Made by a program: the position numbers and the translations under genes. Of a DNA stretch of 64,000 nucleotides, positions 36,355 to 44,922 are shown in pieces. How positions within the stretch are numbered: position 1 is the first letter of the stretch; each line of letters starts with the position of its first letter. Under the pieces are notes generated by a model. It was not told where the DNA came from. It was given only the letters and a program-made list of their open reading frames with translations, and did not search any database. This stretch comes from Polynucleobacter rarus (lineage in GTDB: Bacteria; Pseudomonadota; Gammaproteobacteria; Burkholderiales; Burkholderiaceae), in contig NZ_NTGB01000001.1 in NCBI RefSeq assembly GCF_003072505.1, positions 756,820-820,819 on the forward strand, written 5' to 3'.

Positions 36355-37188
36355 ATGGCTGCACTAGCACTTGAAATTCGGGACATCGCTTGTAAGTTCC
36401 CATCTAGCGATGGTAGTGGAGACTTTTACACTGCCATCGAACAAGTGACTTTAGATTTGCAAGCGGACGAATTCGTAGCGATTGTTGGTCCAACTGGGTG
36501 TGGTAAATCTACCATCCTTAATGTGGCAGCTGGACTCATTTCTCCCAGTGCTGGTTCTGTAAAAGTATTCGGTAAAAACTTAGATGGTTTGAATACAGAC
36601 GCTGGCTATATGTTTCAATCGAATACCTTAATGCCATGGCGCAGTGCCTTGCAAAATGTTTGCTTAGGTCTAGAGTACCAAGGTAGATCTAAATTAGATT
36701 CCCTCAGCATTGCTAGAGATTGGTTAAAAAGGGTGGGTCTTGGCGGCTTTGAAGATCGTTACCCACATCAACTGTCCGGCGGTATGCAAAAACGTGTTTC
36801 TTTAGCTCAGACTTTAGCCCTTGAACCAAAAATTATTTTAATGGATGAACCCTTCTCTGCATTAGACCTACAAACTAGGCAGTTGATGGAAAATGAGGTT
36901 CTTGGCTTATGTCAGCCTGCGAAGGATGAGCCAGGAAAAGCAGTTCTTTTTATCACGCATGATCTAGACGAGGCCATTGCGATGAGTGATCGGGTGATAG
37001 TTATGTCTGCTGGGCCAGGATCTCGCCCAATTGGTAATTTTTTGATTGACTTACCAAAGCCTAGGGATGTTGCAGAAATTAAAACACATCCAAAGTTTTA
37101 CGAAATTTATAATCAAATTTGGCAGGTTCTTCGAGACGAAGTATTACGAAGTTATGCCAAACAAAAATTAATGATGGATAAGGCATAA
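36355..37188 (+). CDS. ABC transporter ATP-binding protein, SsuB/TauB type
   Basis: A 277-residue ATPase of the nitrate/sulfonate/bicarbonate importer class. Walker A is GPTGCGKST, the Q-loop lies in GYMFQSNTLMPWRSALQNV, the signature is LSGGMQKR, Walker B is IILMDEPFSALD and the switch His is in LFITHDLDEAIA. It lies 11 bases after the binding-protein gene and one base before the permease gene. The LMPWRS segment is typical of the family. Confidence 0.92.
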   Translation: MAALALEIRDIACKFPSSDGSGDFYTAIEQVTLDLQADEFVAIVGPTGCGKSTILNVAAGLISPSAGSVKVFGKNLDGLNTDAGYMFQSNTLMPWRSALQNVCLGLEYQGRSKLDSLSIARDWLKRVGLGGFEDRYPHQLSGGMQKRVSLAQTLALEPKIILMDEPFSALDLQTRQLMENEVLGLCQPAKDEPGKAVLFITHDLDEAIAMSDRVIVMSAGPGSRPIGNFLIDLPKPRDVAEIKTHPKFYEIYNQIWQVLRDEVLRSYAKQKLMMDKA

Positions 37189-37189
37189 C

Positions 37190-37978
37190 ATGATTTTTTC
37201 TAAATCGAGCCTACAAATTAAATTTTGGCAATTGTTGATCTTAAGTTCTGTGTTAATCACTTGGCATCTAGCAAGTCGATCTCTCAACGTAGCTTTTTTT
37301 ATTGGTGAACCACTAATTGTTTTAAGTCGCTTAGTGGATTGGTTATTTATTAACCGAGATGTTTATATCCATCTGGGAGTCACCCTATTAGAAACTTGTT
37401 TGGCCTTCTTCATTGGTACGGTTGGAGGCACAGCATGCGGCTTGTTTTTAGGGCTCTCACCAAGAACCAGCATTGTCCTTGATCCTTTCATCAAATCTTT
37501 TAATTCCATGCCGAGAGTGATTCTTGCACCGATTTTTTGTGTCTGGTTTGGCCTCGGGATTTGGTCTAAAGTTGCCTTAGCCGTCACCTTGGTTTTCTTC
37601 GTAGTCTTTTTTAATGTTTATCAAGGGGTAAAAGAAGTGAGTCCCGCGATACTTTCGAATGCAAAAATGTTAGGTGCAAATCGCTCACAGTTGCTTCGTA
37701 CTGTTTATTTACCCTCTGCTACGAGTTGGGTTTTTTCTAGCTTACATACCTCAGTTGGCTTAGCGTTCGTTGGGGCAGTGGTTGGTGAGTATTTGGGATC
37801 TTCAATGGGGGTTGGTTACCTGATTCTGCAAGCAGAAGGTACTTTTGATATTAATACCGTCTTCGCCGGGATTGTTTTATTGACGGTTTGTGCATTGTCT
37901 CTAGATGCCTTGGTGGGTTTTGTGGAAGATAAATTAATGGTGTGGCGTCCTAAAAATGATGACACGCAGAGAATCTAG
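37190..37978 (+). CDS. ABC transporter permease, SsuC/TauC type
   Basis: A 262-residue inner-membrane permease with about six hydrophobic helices. The conserved coupling segment AKMLGANRSQLLRTVYLPSA and the preceding SFNSMPRVILAPIFCVWFGLG are diagnostic of SsuC/TauC-type subunits. It would pair as a homodimer with the preceding ATPase. The next gene, a small PH-domain protein, begins nine bases downstream. Confidence 0.92.
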   Translation: MIFSKSSLQIKFWQLLILSSVLITWHLASRSLNVAFFIGEPLIVLSRLVDWLFINRDVYIHLGVTLLETCLAFFIGTVGGTACGLFLGLSPRTSIVLDPFIKSFNSMPRVILAPIFCVWFGLGIWSKVALAVTLVFFVVFFNVYQGVKEVSPAILSNAKMLGANRSQLLRTVYLPSATSWVFSSLHTSVGLAFVGAVVGEYLGSSMGVGYLILQAEGTFDINTVFAGIVLLTVCALSLDALVGFVEDKLMVWRPKNDDTQRI

Positions 37979-37987
37979 GGGGCTTCA

Positions 37988-38338
37988 ATGGGAAGTTATA
38001 TTAATAAAAACCTAATTTCTGGCGAAGAAGTGGTCCTGAGTGCAAAAAATCATTGGGTAAACTTTTTCTCTAGCAACTTTTTGGCCTATCTTCTGAATTC
38101 AAATGAATACGCCATTACGAACAAACGCATTATTGCCAAGGAAGGGATTATCTCGCGCAGAATTGTTGAAATCAACCTCTCCAAAATCGAATCTGTGAAT
38201 GTTGATCAAGGCATCATCGGTCGCATTTTAGGCTTTGGTTCTTTTACCATCATTGGCACGGGTGGCACCCGGGAGACTTTTCTGCAAATAGAAAATCCAG
38301 TGAAAATTAAACGTACCTTTCAAGAGTTAGTCAGTTGA
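37988..38338 (+). CDS. Small bacterial PH-domain (bPH2/YdbS-like) protein
   Basis: A 116-residue protein with the bPH2 pattern: NEYAITNKRIIAKEGIISRRIVEI followed by LSKIESVNVDQGIIGRILGFG and TIIGTGGTRE. Relatives usually carry a two-helix membrane hairpin just before this domain. Here the corresponding stretch is only about 14 hydrophobic residues around FFSSNFLAYLL, so the hairpin seems reduced and the protein may be soluble or peripherally bound. AGGGGG precedes the start. Its location between an ABC permease and a ModA-like binding protein gene is unusual, and its link to transport is unclear. Confidence 0.75.
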   Translation: MGSYINKNLISGEEVVLSAKNHWVNFFSSNFLAYLLNSNEYAITNKRIIAKEGIISRRIVEINLSKIESVNVDQGIIGRILGFGSFTIIGTGGTRETFLQIENPVKIKRTFQELVS

Positions 38339-38365
38339 TTTTAATTAAACCAAGGAGACAGCAAA

Positions 38366-39127
38366 ATGAGATTCAGTAACAATGTATTCATACGCGGATT
38401 ATTATGGTTTGCGATTGTTCTATCGTTTTCCCCAAGAGCTGAAAATTTAGCCATCTTAAGTGCTGGTGCGGTTGAACCAGGCTTAGTGAAGGTCGTCGAA
38501 GATTTTGAAAAAAAGTCAGGTCACAAGGTCACTATCCAGTTTGGAACATCACCACAGTTATCTCAAAAACTGGCTAATCAATTTTTTGCAGATGTATTAG
38601 TTACTCCAGTTAGTGTGATGCAAGATCAGATCAATGCAGGGAAAATCGTTCAACCAGTTCCTAAATTGATCGGTAAAGTTGGTGCTGGCATCACGGTTCG
38701 AAATGAGTTAATGAATCCTAAAGTTGCGACTGTTGAAGAGTTTAAAGAGGCACTCATTCAAGCGGATTCTTTAGTTTATAACTCTGCTTCAACTGGTCTT
38801 TACCTGGATAAACTTTTTGAAAAAATGGGCATTGCGGAGCAGTTAAAGTCTAAAACGAAGAAATTTGCCAACGGAGATATGGTTCTCACGCACATTATCA
38901 ATGGTAAAGGAAGAGAGATTGGGTTCGGCGCAATCCCTGAAATTAAAATGTATGAATCCAAAGGACTGCGTTTAGTTGGACCATTACCCGCAGATATTCA
39001 AAACTATACGAGTTATGTGGGCGCGGTAATGAAAGGCTCTAATAATGAAAAGATCGCTATAGAATTATTAACCTACATTACTCAAGAGAGCAATCGACAT
39101 TTTTTCAAGGATGCTGGTATCGAATAG
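38366..39127 (+). CDS. ModA-like periplasmic substrate-binding protein
   Basis: A 253-residue protein with an N-terminal signal peptide ending near SPRAENLA, followed by the ModA-type pattern LAILSAGAVEPGLVKVVEDFEKKSGHKVTIQFGTSPQL and FADVLVTPVSVMQD. Later segments (YNSASTGLYLDKLFEKMGI; IGFGAIPEI) also fit the molybdate-binding-like family, which in practice includes receptors for other oxyanions and organic acids. No ModB or ModC partner follows. It may be a second receptor for the ABC system encoded just upstream, or an orphan. AAGGAGA precedes the start. Confidence 0.8.
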   Translation: MRFSNNVFIRGLLWFAIVLSFSPRAENLAILSAGAVEPGLVKVVEDFEKKSGHKVTIQFGTSPQLSQKLANQFFADVLVTPVSVMQDQINAGKIVQPVPKLIGKVGAGITVRNELMNPKVATVEEFKEALIQADSLVYNSASTGLYLDKLFEKMGIAEQLKSKTKKFANGDMVLTHIINGKGREIGFGAIPEIKMYESKGLRLVGPLPADIQNYTSYVGAVMKGSNNEKIAIELLTYITQESNRHFFKDAGIE

Positions 39128-39130
39128 GTA

Positions 39131-39625
39131 TTATTCGGTTGCATTCTCTCCAGTACTTGTCCAACTGGCAAGCCTTTTTGCATTGAGTGCTTCTTGAGCA
39201 GAAAAATTGAGTTCTACCTTGATCCCATTGATGGGCTCGCGCATAAATAATTGATAAAGATTCGAGTTATGCGCCTTACGTTCACTAAATTCGACTTTAT
39301 TTTTATTTAAGCGATCGATGAACTCCAAAATTCCATCGCAATTAAAGCAAACATGGTCGATTCTTCCCGATCCTAAAGAGTCAGGTCTTGAACTCTCAAC
39401 ATCTGGTGTATCACTTGGGGTACTTAAATAAATATTTTGATGTTCCGAGTGTTGGGCTTTGCCAATGTGCACCACATCTTGATCACCAATATACAACCAA
39501 TAAACGGGAAACCCAAACTCAGGGTGGTAGCCACTAACAAACCCTAGGTTGTTACAAAACCAATCTCGGGTACCCTCTGGATCGTGGGTAAGAATCAAGA
39601 TGTGCTCCATAAATCGCAGTCCCAT
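39131..39625 (-). CDS. VOC (glyoxalase/dioxygenase) superfamily protein
   Basis: A 164-residue protein with two beta-alpha-beta-beta-beta units. The first is near the N-terminus (MEHILILTHDPEGTRDWFCNNLGF) and the second includes GRIDHVCFNCDGILEFIDRL. The metal ligands would be the His residues at the start of each unit and a late Glu in GIKVELNF. The start has AGGAG five bases upstream. It is convergent with the ModA-like gene with only three bases between the stops. The family covers glyoxalases, dioxygenases and epimerases, and the substrate is not evident. Confidence 0.8.
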   Translation of the reverse strand: MGLRFMEHILILTHDPEGTRDWFCNNLGFVSGYHPEFGFPVYWLYIGDQDVVHIGKAQHSEHQNIYLSTPSDTPDVESSRPDSLGSGRIDHVCFNCDGILEFIDRLNKNKVEFSERKAHNSNLYQLFMREPINGIKVELNFSAQEALNAKRLASWTSTGENATE

Positions 39626-39726
39626 TTTATCTCCTCATTGTTAGGCCATCCACTATGGCTGAATAGTGTTCTCTTTCTGTAACTATCCAAAGCGTATTAG
39701 TTGATAGAGTGCCTCATTGTTAATTT

Positions 39727-39741
39727 GTTAGAATACCTAAC
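39727..39741. promoter_or_regulatory. Inverted repeat upstream of the Ldh-type gene
   Basis: GTTAG-AATAC-CTAAC is a perfect 5-5-5 inverted repeat about 90 bases before the Ldh-type oxidoreductase start and about 100 bases before the divergent VOC gene. Its position in the divergent control region suggests an operator. The short arms make this weak evidence. Confidence 0.25.
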
Positions 39742-39833
39742 GATACTACATTGATTAAAAAAAAATCAAGTCAATTATCTGTTGCGTCATTTATCTATTA
39801 TTCAACCAAAGATTTACTAAAAGAAAATTTCCC

Positions 39834-40868
39834 ATGTCCAGCAATACTCAAATCATTTCAGAATCAAAACTCACAGAACTTGGCATTAAAGCATTTTCTG
39901 CATTAGGTTTATCAACTGAGGACGCTACTCAAATTGTAAAAGTTCTAGTTATGGCTGATTTATTTGGATTATCAACGCATGGTCTGAGTCGAATTGAGTC
40001 CTATGGAGAGCGTTTATTAGTTAACGGAATCAATCCTAAGGCGAATATTACAAAAGAGCGAGTTGCACCTGCGATGGTTAAGATTGATGGCGATAACGGG
40101 GTCGGACCTTTAGTTGGTATGCACGCCTTAGATGCTGCCATGGAAGTCGCCTCTGAATGCGGCATTGGCATTGCTTTAGCACGCGGTAGTAATCATTTTG
40201 GGCCAATTTCCCCATACTCTTACATCGCGTCACAACAGGGTTTTGCCAGTATGATTGGCAGTAATGCAACGACGACGATTGCCCCTTGGGGTGGATCGGA
40301 TGCTAGATTAGGTAATAGTCCTCTCGGCTTTGGGGTGCCCAATCCTGGTGGGAATCCCTTCCTTTTGGATATGGCGATGAGCGTGGTAGCAAGAGCGAAA
40401 ATTCGTAATGCTTTCAAAGCAGGTCAATCTATTCCGAATACTTGGGGAACGGATGCGAGTGGTGTTCCAACCACAGATCCTAAATCCGCATTAGACGGCT
40501 TCTTGTTACCGATCGGCGGGCATAAGGGTTATGGTCTTGCCTTAATGGTGGATTTGTTTGCTGGACTTTTATCGAACGCCGCCTACTTGACCCATGTGAA
40601 GTCATGGCAAGATGCGCCAGATGAACCACAAAACCTCGGGCATTTCTTCATTCTATTAGATACAAAACGCTTAGGCTCTACAGAGTGGTTGGCGAATCGA
40701 ATGAATGACTTTGCCCAAATCTTAACGGATAGTCCAGCCTCTAATCCTAATCAACCCGTAATAGTACCTGGCACGATTGAACTCAATAAAATGGCTAAAC
40801 AACAAGCTAACGGTATTGAAATCAGCAATGAGACGATTGCGCTTCTTGAGTCCCACGCCAACAAATAA
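39834..40868 (+). CDS. Ldh-family (malate/L-lactate/ureidoglycolate dehydrogenase type) oxidoreductase
   Basis: A 344-residue NAD(P)-dependent dehydrogenase of the YlbC/AllD/ComC family, unrelated to classical lactate dehydrogenases. Diagnostic segments are GLSTHGLSRIESY (with the catalytic His), GIALARGSNHFGPISPYSY, PFLLDMAMSVVARAKI and LPIGGHKGYGLALMVDLFAG. Members oxidise 2-hydroxy acids such as malate, sulfolactate or ureidoglycolate. It is followed by a Bug gene and a metallo-beta-lactamase-fold gene on the same strand, so the three may act on one imported hydroxy-acid. It has no signal peptide. Confidence 0.88.
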   Translation: MSSNTQIISESKLTELGIKAFSALGLSTEDATQIVKVLVMADLFGLSTHGLSRIESYGERLLVNGINPKANITKERVAPAMVKIDGDNGVGPLVGMHALDAAMEVASECGIGIALARGSNHFGPISPYSYIASQQGFASMIGSNATTTIAPWGGSDARLGNSPLGFGVPNPGGNPFLLDMAMSVVARAKIRNAFKAGQSIPNTWGTDASGVPTTDPKSALDGFLLPIGGHKGYGLALMVDLFAGLLSNAAYLTHVKSWQDAPDEPQNLGHFFILLDTKRLGSTEWLANRMNDFAQILTDSPASNPNQPVIVPGTIELNKMAKQQANGIEISNETIALLESHANK

Positions 40869-40897
40869 GTGTATTACTAATGAAGGATTACCCGCCC

Positions 40898-41887
40898 ATG
40901 AATAACATTCTTAAGCAATACTCCAAATTCCTTGTTGTTAGCGCTTTGAGTTTTTCTTTAATCAGTTTAAGTCATGCTCAAAAAACCTACCCTGAGAAGC
41001 CAATTAAAATGGTTGTCCCTTATGTAGCAGGGGGTGCCGCTGATATAACAGCTAGGCTCATCGCACAAAGTATGACAGAAAGTATGGGGCAATCTGTCAT
41101 CGTAGAAAATCGACCTGGTGCAAATGGAGTAATTGGCACTGAGCTGGTGGCTAAGATGCCTGCGGATGGATATAACTTGCTCTTTACTGCAAGTGGCCCA
41201 CTTGTCGTTAATCCAGTAATGCCAAAAAAATTAAATTACGATCCGGTTAAAGACTTTATTCCAATTAGTGCCGCGATTACTTATCAATATGCTGTAGTAG
41301 TAATAGCTTCATCTCCACTACAAAGTGTTGGCGAAATCGTTAATTTAGCTAAACAAAAACCCAAAGAGGTCAGTTATGGCTCGACTGGAATTGGTGGTGG
41401 TGGGCATCTTGCTGGGGAGTTACTCGCTTTAACTGCCGATGTAGAAATGACCCATGTACCTTACAAAGGCGCAGCCCCTGCGCTGGCTGACTTATTAGGT
41501 GGCCATTTAACTTTTACCTTTGAGCCCTTAGTTACAGCTGTACCATTGATTAAAGCTGGAAAACTGAGACCCTTTGCAGTGTCTTCTGCTACTAGAAGTA
41601 AAGCGATCCCGAATGTGCCAACAATGAACGAACTTGGTTACAAAGGTTTTAATATTTCTCAATTTCAAGGACTTTTAGCTCCAGCCGGAACGGATCCTTT
41701 AATTATTAAACGCCTAAACGAGGAAGTAGTGAAGGCTTTAAAAGTTCCTTCAACTGTAAAGCGTTTGGTAGATGATGGTGGTAACGAAATTATTGCAAGC
41801 TCTCCTACTGAATTTGCCAATCAAATTCAGTCAGAATTAAAAATGTATAGTAAGTTGATTCAGGCAGCACATATTCAATCAGAATAA
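40898..41887 (+). CDS. Bug/TctC family periplasmic solute receptor
   Basis: A Bug receptor of about 329 residues. I place the start at 40898, where GAAGGATT lies about nine bases upstream; an ATG at 40880 lacks such a site. The signal peptide ends near LSHAQK. The mature part has YPEKPIKMVVPYVAGGAADI, IVENRPGANGVIGTELVAK and ADGYNLLF, then HVPYKGAAPALADLLGG. It lies 29 bases after the Ldh-type gene and 17 bases before the metallo-hydrolase gene, which implies a three-gene operon. Confidence 0.9.
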   Translation: MNNILKQYSKFLVVSALSFSLISLSHAQKTYPEKPIKMVVPYVAGGAADITARLIAQSMTESMGQSVIVENRPGANGVIGTELVAKMPADGYNLLFTASGPLVVNPVMPKKLNYDPVKDFIPISAAITYQYAVVVIASSPLQSVGEIVNLAKQKPKEVSYGSTGIGGGGHLAGELLALTADVEMTHVPYKGAAPALADLLGGHLTFTFEPLVTAVPLIKAGKLRPFAVSSATRSKAIPNVPTMNELGYKGFNISQFQGLLAPAGTDPLIIKRLNEEVVKALKVPSTVKRLVDDGGNEIIASSPTEFANQIQSELKMYSKLIQAAHIQSE

Positions 41888-41904
41888 ATATAAAGGGACT
41901 TTAC

Positions 41905-42666
41905 ATGAGTAATTATCAAGTAGATGTATTGATTCAAGGCTTTCCAGGACGCTCTGTTTGTCATGGTGGTTTAGGTTGGAGTTCCGTGAGTTTAATTCGC
42001 GGACATGGCCGCACCATTTTGTTAGATGTTGGTGCCTTTGGTATGCGTAAACCACTTGAGAAAAGCCTTAAAAGTCACGGATTATCTGCGCTTGATATCA
42101 CCGATGTGATATTGACCCATGCCCATTATGATCATGCCGTCAATTTTGTCTTATTCCCCAATGCCACTGTTTGGATTGGACAAGTTGAAATCGACTGGGC
42201 AGCAGCCCAAAAGCCTGGATTTAATCCCTTACCAGAGTTGTATGTAAAAGAATTATCGAGTTCTGCAAAAGTCAAAAAAGTACAGCATCAAGAAGAGTTC
42301 ATTCCGGGTATAACTGCTTTTGAAGTTCCAGGTCATACCCCAGGACACCTACTTTTTGTATTAGACAATGGCGCAACTAATATTTTATTTACTGGAGATT
42401 CCGCTAAAAACAAAGCAGAGTTAATTTGTAGGAAGGTCATAGATACGGAAGATCCAGCAGAAAGTGCAGCTTCCATTGAATTGATTTGGCAAAAGTGGCT
42501 AGAAAAACCAGGTAGCCTTCTGATTCCGGGTCATGATGTAACGATGGTTTTGGATGAAAATCAACATCCAGTTCACGTTGGCACCCGCACTGCCGGCATC
42601 TATGCTTGGTTTACCGAAAACATCGAACATTCCGATGTCTTCGATTTAAGTAAATTGCCGTCTTAA
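41905..42666 (+). CDS. Metallo-beta-lactamase-fold hydrolase
   Basis: A 253-residue MBL-fold protein. The zinc-binding motif HAHYDH is at about residues 72-77, followed by GHTPGHLLF with the next His, the Asp in FTGDSAKN, and a last His in LLIPGHDVTMV. No signal peptide is visible, so it is likely cytoplasmic. The family includes lactonases, glyoxalase II and many others; the AHYDH form and size resemble N-acyl-homoserine lactonase-like enzymes, but that is not strong evidence. It ends a Ldh-Bug-MBL operon, where a lactonase or thioesterase step on an organic acid would fit. Confidence 0.85.
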   Translation: MSNYQVDVLIQGFPGRSVCHGGLGWSSVSLIRGHGRTILLDVGAFGMRKPLEKSLKSHGLSALDITDVILTHAHYDHAVNFVLFPNATVWIGQVEIDWAAAQKPGFNPLPELYVKELSSSAKVKKVQHQEEFIPGITAFEVPGHTPGHLLFVLDNGATNILFTGDSAKNKAELICRKVIDTEDPAESAASIELIWQKWLEKPGSLLIPGHDVTMVLDENQHPVHVGTRTAGIYAWFTENIEHSDVFDLSKLPS

Positions 42667-42706
42667 AGTCATTTACTTGATAGTACAACTGAAACTACTG
42701 ACTGAA

Positions 42707-43771
42707 TTAAGCAGCCAGTAGTATTTTTTTGACGATTGCTTGACCTGTCGCGCTAGTTCCCAAATTACCACCAATATCTTTAGTGGTCTCTCGGGCATCA
42801 ATTGCTTCTTCAATTGCTTTTTCAAGTGCTTGGGCTGCCAAAACATAGTTGTTTAACTGCTTACGCGCCCCAAACCAGTTCAGTAGCATGGCAGCTGAAG
42901 TCATCAGAGAAAAAGGATTAGCAATATCCTTCCCAGCAATATCTGGAGCAGAGCCATGGGCTGCTTGTCCCATCGCAAAATGATCACCCGCATTTAATGA
43001 ACCACCTAGACCAAGACTGCCAGAAAGTTCAGCAGTAAGGTCAGACAAAATATCACCAAACATATTCGTGGTGACAATCGTGTCAAATTTTCCTGGGTCT
43101 CTAGCAACTAAGGCCATCATCGCATCGACGATAAAGTCATCAATCTTTACCTCTGGATAAGCTTTGCCGACTTCATGACAAATATCAATAAACATCCCAT
43201 CAGCAATTTGCAATACATTGGCTTTGTGCACAATCGTGACATGTTTTTTTCTGGTCATCGCGAGTTCAAAAGCACTTTTAGCAATTCGCTCACAACAGAC
43301 TCGCGTAATCCGTCTTAATGAGATCACAACATCCTTCGTGACCAAGATTTCACTGTTACCTGATTCTACGTTTCGGTCAGCGTAAAAACCTTCGGTGTTT
43401 TCTCTGACCACCACAAGATCAAACGGATCCATTCTTGTTGGTACATTAGGAAATGTTTTGGCCGGTCGAATATTGGCGTATAAATCTAAATTAATACGAA
43501 AGTATTTTGAAGGGTTGATTTCGCCTTTCGATTCATCCTTAAATTCATAGGTGGACATGGGCCCAAGCATAAGCCCATCAGAAGCTTTGACTAACTCTAA
43601 TAATCCTGGAGCAATGGTAGTACCATGCTTCGCTAAGCTTTCTTTACCTGCAATAGCATGTTCTATTTTTAAATCCAAGTTAAAACGTTGATCAAGTGCA
43701 TTTAAAACGTCCAGGGTTACTGCCATTGTTTCCGGTCCAATACCATCACCGGGGATTACTACTAGTTTCAT
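42707..43771 (-). CDS. Isocitrate/isopropylmalate dehydrogenase family protein (tartrate/homoisocitrate type)
   Basis: A 354-residue beta-decarboxylating dehydrogenase. It has the N-terminal VIPGDGIGPE, the Arg-containing NLDLYANIRPAKTFP, VVRENTEGFY, and the metal and cofactor segment NMFGDILSDLTAELSGSLG followed by HGSAPDIAGKDIANP. The NTEGFY motif in place of LTGGIYFG argues against leucine biosynthesis and towards tartrate dehydrogenase or a related hydroxy-acid enzyme. It lies 17 bases downstream of a Bug gene on the same strand, so it is likely part of a catabolic cassette for an imported hydroxydicarboxylate. Confidence 0.88.
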   Translation of the reverse strand: MKLVVIPGDGIGPETMAVTLDVLNALDQRFNLDLKIEHAIAGKESLAKHGTTIAPGLLELVKASDGLMLGPMSTYEFKDESKGEINPSKYFRINLDLYANIRPAKTFPNVPTRMDPFDLVVVRENTEGFYADRNVESGNSEILVTKDVVISLRRITRVCCERIAKSAFELAMTRKKHVTIVHKANVLQIADGMFIDICHEVGKAYPEVKIDDFIVDAMMALVARDPGKFDTIVTTNMFGDILSDLTAELSGSLGLGGSLNAGDHFAMGQAAHGSAPDIAGKDIANPFSLMTSAAMLLNWFGARKQLNNYVLAAQALEKAIEEAIDARETTKDIGGNLGTSATGQAIVKKILLAA

Positions 43772-43788
43772 AATTACTTTCTTTAGGT

Positions 43789-44775
43789 TTATTCTGATTT
43801 GAGATCGATGGACTTCACCGTTTTGGCATACTTAGTAAATTCATTCTTTAAAAAGTCATTAAATTCTTTTCTTGAGTTCGCTTTGATTAAGACGCCATCC
43901 TTCTCTAATGCTTTAGAAAAATTTGGATCTTCTAAGATGCTATTAATTTCTTTATTGAGATAATTGAGAACCTCTTCAGGGGTACCGTTGGGTGCAAAAA
44001 CACCACCCCACAAGGTAAAACTAAAATCTTTGAACCCTTCCTCAGAAACTGTGCGTACCTCAGGTAATGCGTTTGTTCTTTTAGGAGAGGAAACTGCCAG
44101 TGCTTTTAACTTTTTACTCTCCACAAGTTGAAGAATAGAAGGTGTGCTGGAGAAAAACATGTCAACATGACCGCCCAAAACATCTGCCGTTGCCGGACCA
44201 GCTCCTTTATAGGGGGCATGAATCATTTCAATACCTGCGGCTTGGGTAAATGCCGCGGCAGCTAAATGGCCCGGAGTGGCGGTACCAGATGACGCATAAA
44301 CTAATTTATCGGGATTAGACTTCGCTTTTTTAATGAGATCACTGACGGAGTTAGTACTAGCATTTCCTGCGACAACGAGGGTTAAAGGGACCTCGCCAAT
44401 CAGAGCAATGGGTTTTAGATCACGCATTGAGTCATATCCTAGCTCTTTGGATACAAAGGTGTTAATGACGATTTCTCCTGTTTGACCTAATAACAGGGTG
44501 TAGCCATCCGGTTTAGCCTTTGTAACGTAGCGAGTCCCTAAGGCACCAGTCGCGCCTGGTTTATTTTCTACAACAAAGTTTTGTTTTGTTTTTAAAGTCA
44601 GTTGCTCAGCAATTTGTCTAGCTAACATATCACCTAAACCACCCGGTGCGTAGGTAACGACAAGGGTAACTGGCTTATTGGGGTAAGCGCTTTGTGCCTG
44701 GACGCTGTTGAAAAGAGGGAAAAAAACTAAGCATATTTTCAGCAATTCCAAAAGCAATAAATGTGGTTTTAACAT
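43789..44775 (-). CDS. Bug/TctC family periplasmic solute receptor, paired with the IMDH-like gene
   Basis: A 328-residue Bug receptor. A Sec signal peptide ends near SVQAQS. The mature part reads YPNKPVTLVVTYAPGGLGDM, VVENKPGATGALGTRYVTK and PDGYTLLL, then HAPYKGAGPATADVLGG. The start ATG has GGGGGAA four bases upstream. It is the first gene of a two-gene unit with the isopropylmalate-dehydrogenase-like enzyme, and it is divergent from a Tat-exported hydrolase gene. Confidence 0.9.
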   Translation of the reverse strand: MLKPHLLLLELLKICLVFFPLFNSVQAQSAYPNKPVTLVVTYAPGGLGDMLARQIAEQLTLKTKQNFVVENKPGATGALGTRYVTKAKPDGYTLLLGQTGEIVINTFVSKELGYDSMRDLKPIALIGEVPLTLVVAGNASTNSVSDLIKKAKSNPDKLVYASSGTATPGHLAAAAFTQAAGIEMIHAPYKGAGPATADVLGGHVDMFFSSTPSILQLVESKKLKALAVSSPKRTNALPEVRTVSEEGFKDFSFTLWGGVFAPNGTPEEVLNYLNKEINSILEDPNFSKALEKDGVLIKANSRKEFNDFLKNEFTKYAKTVKSIDLKSE

Positions 44776-44922
44776 TTTTCCCCCGATTAATTTATTTAAT
44801 TTCTATGTTGTATTTTAACCATTTAGCATAACGAGACTTTTTTTGTGTAATATCTGTTGAAGAATTATTATTAAAGCAATTTACAGACAACACTATTCAA
44901 ATTTATTAGGGGAAGAATTTAT

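Noticed and set aside
39751..39769. TTGATT, A-tract, AATCAA near the Ldh-type gene
   Set aside because: Short arms around a long run of A; simple-sequence symmetry in A+T-rich DNA is not evidence of a site.
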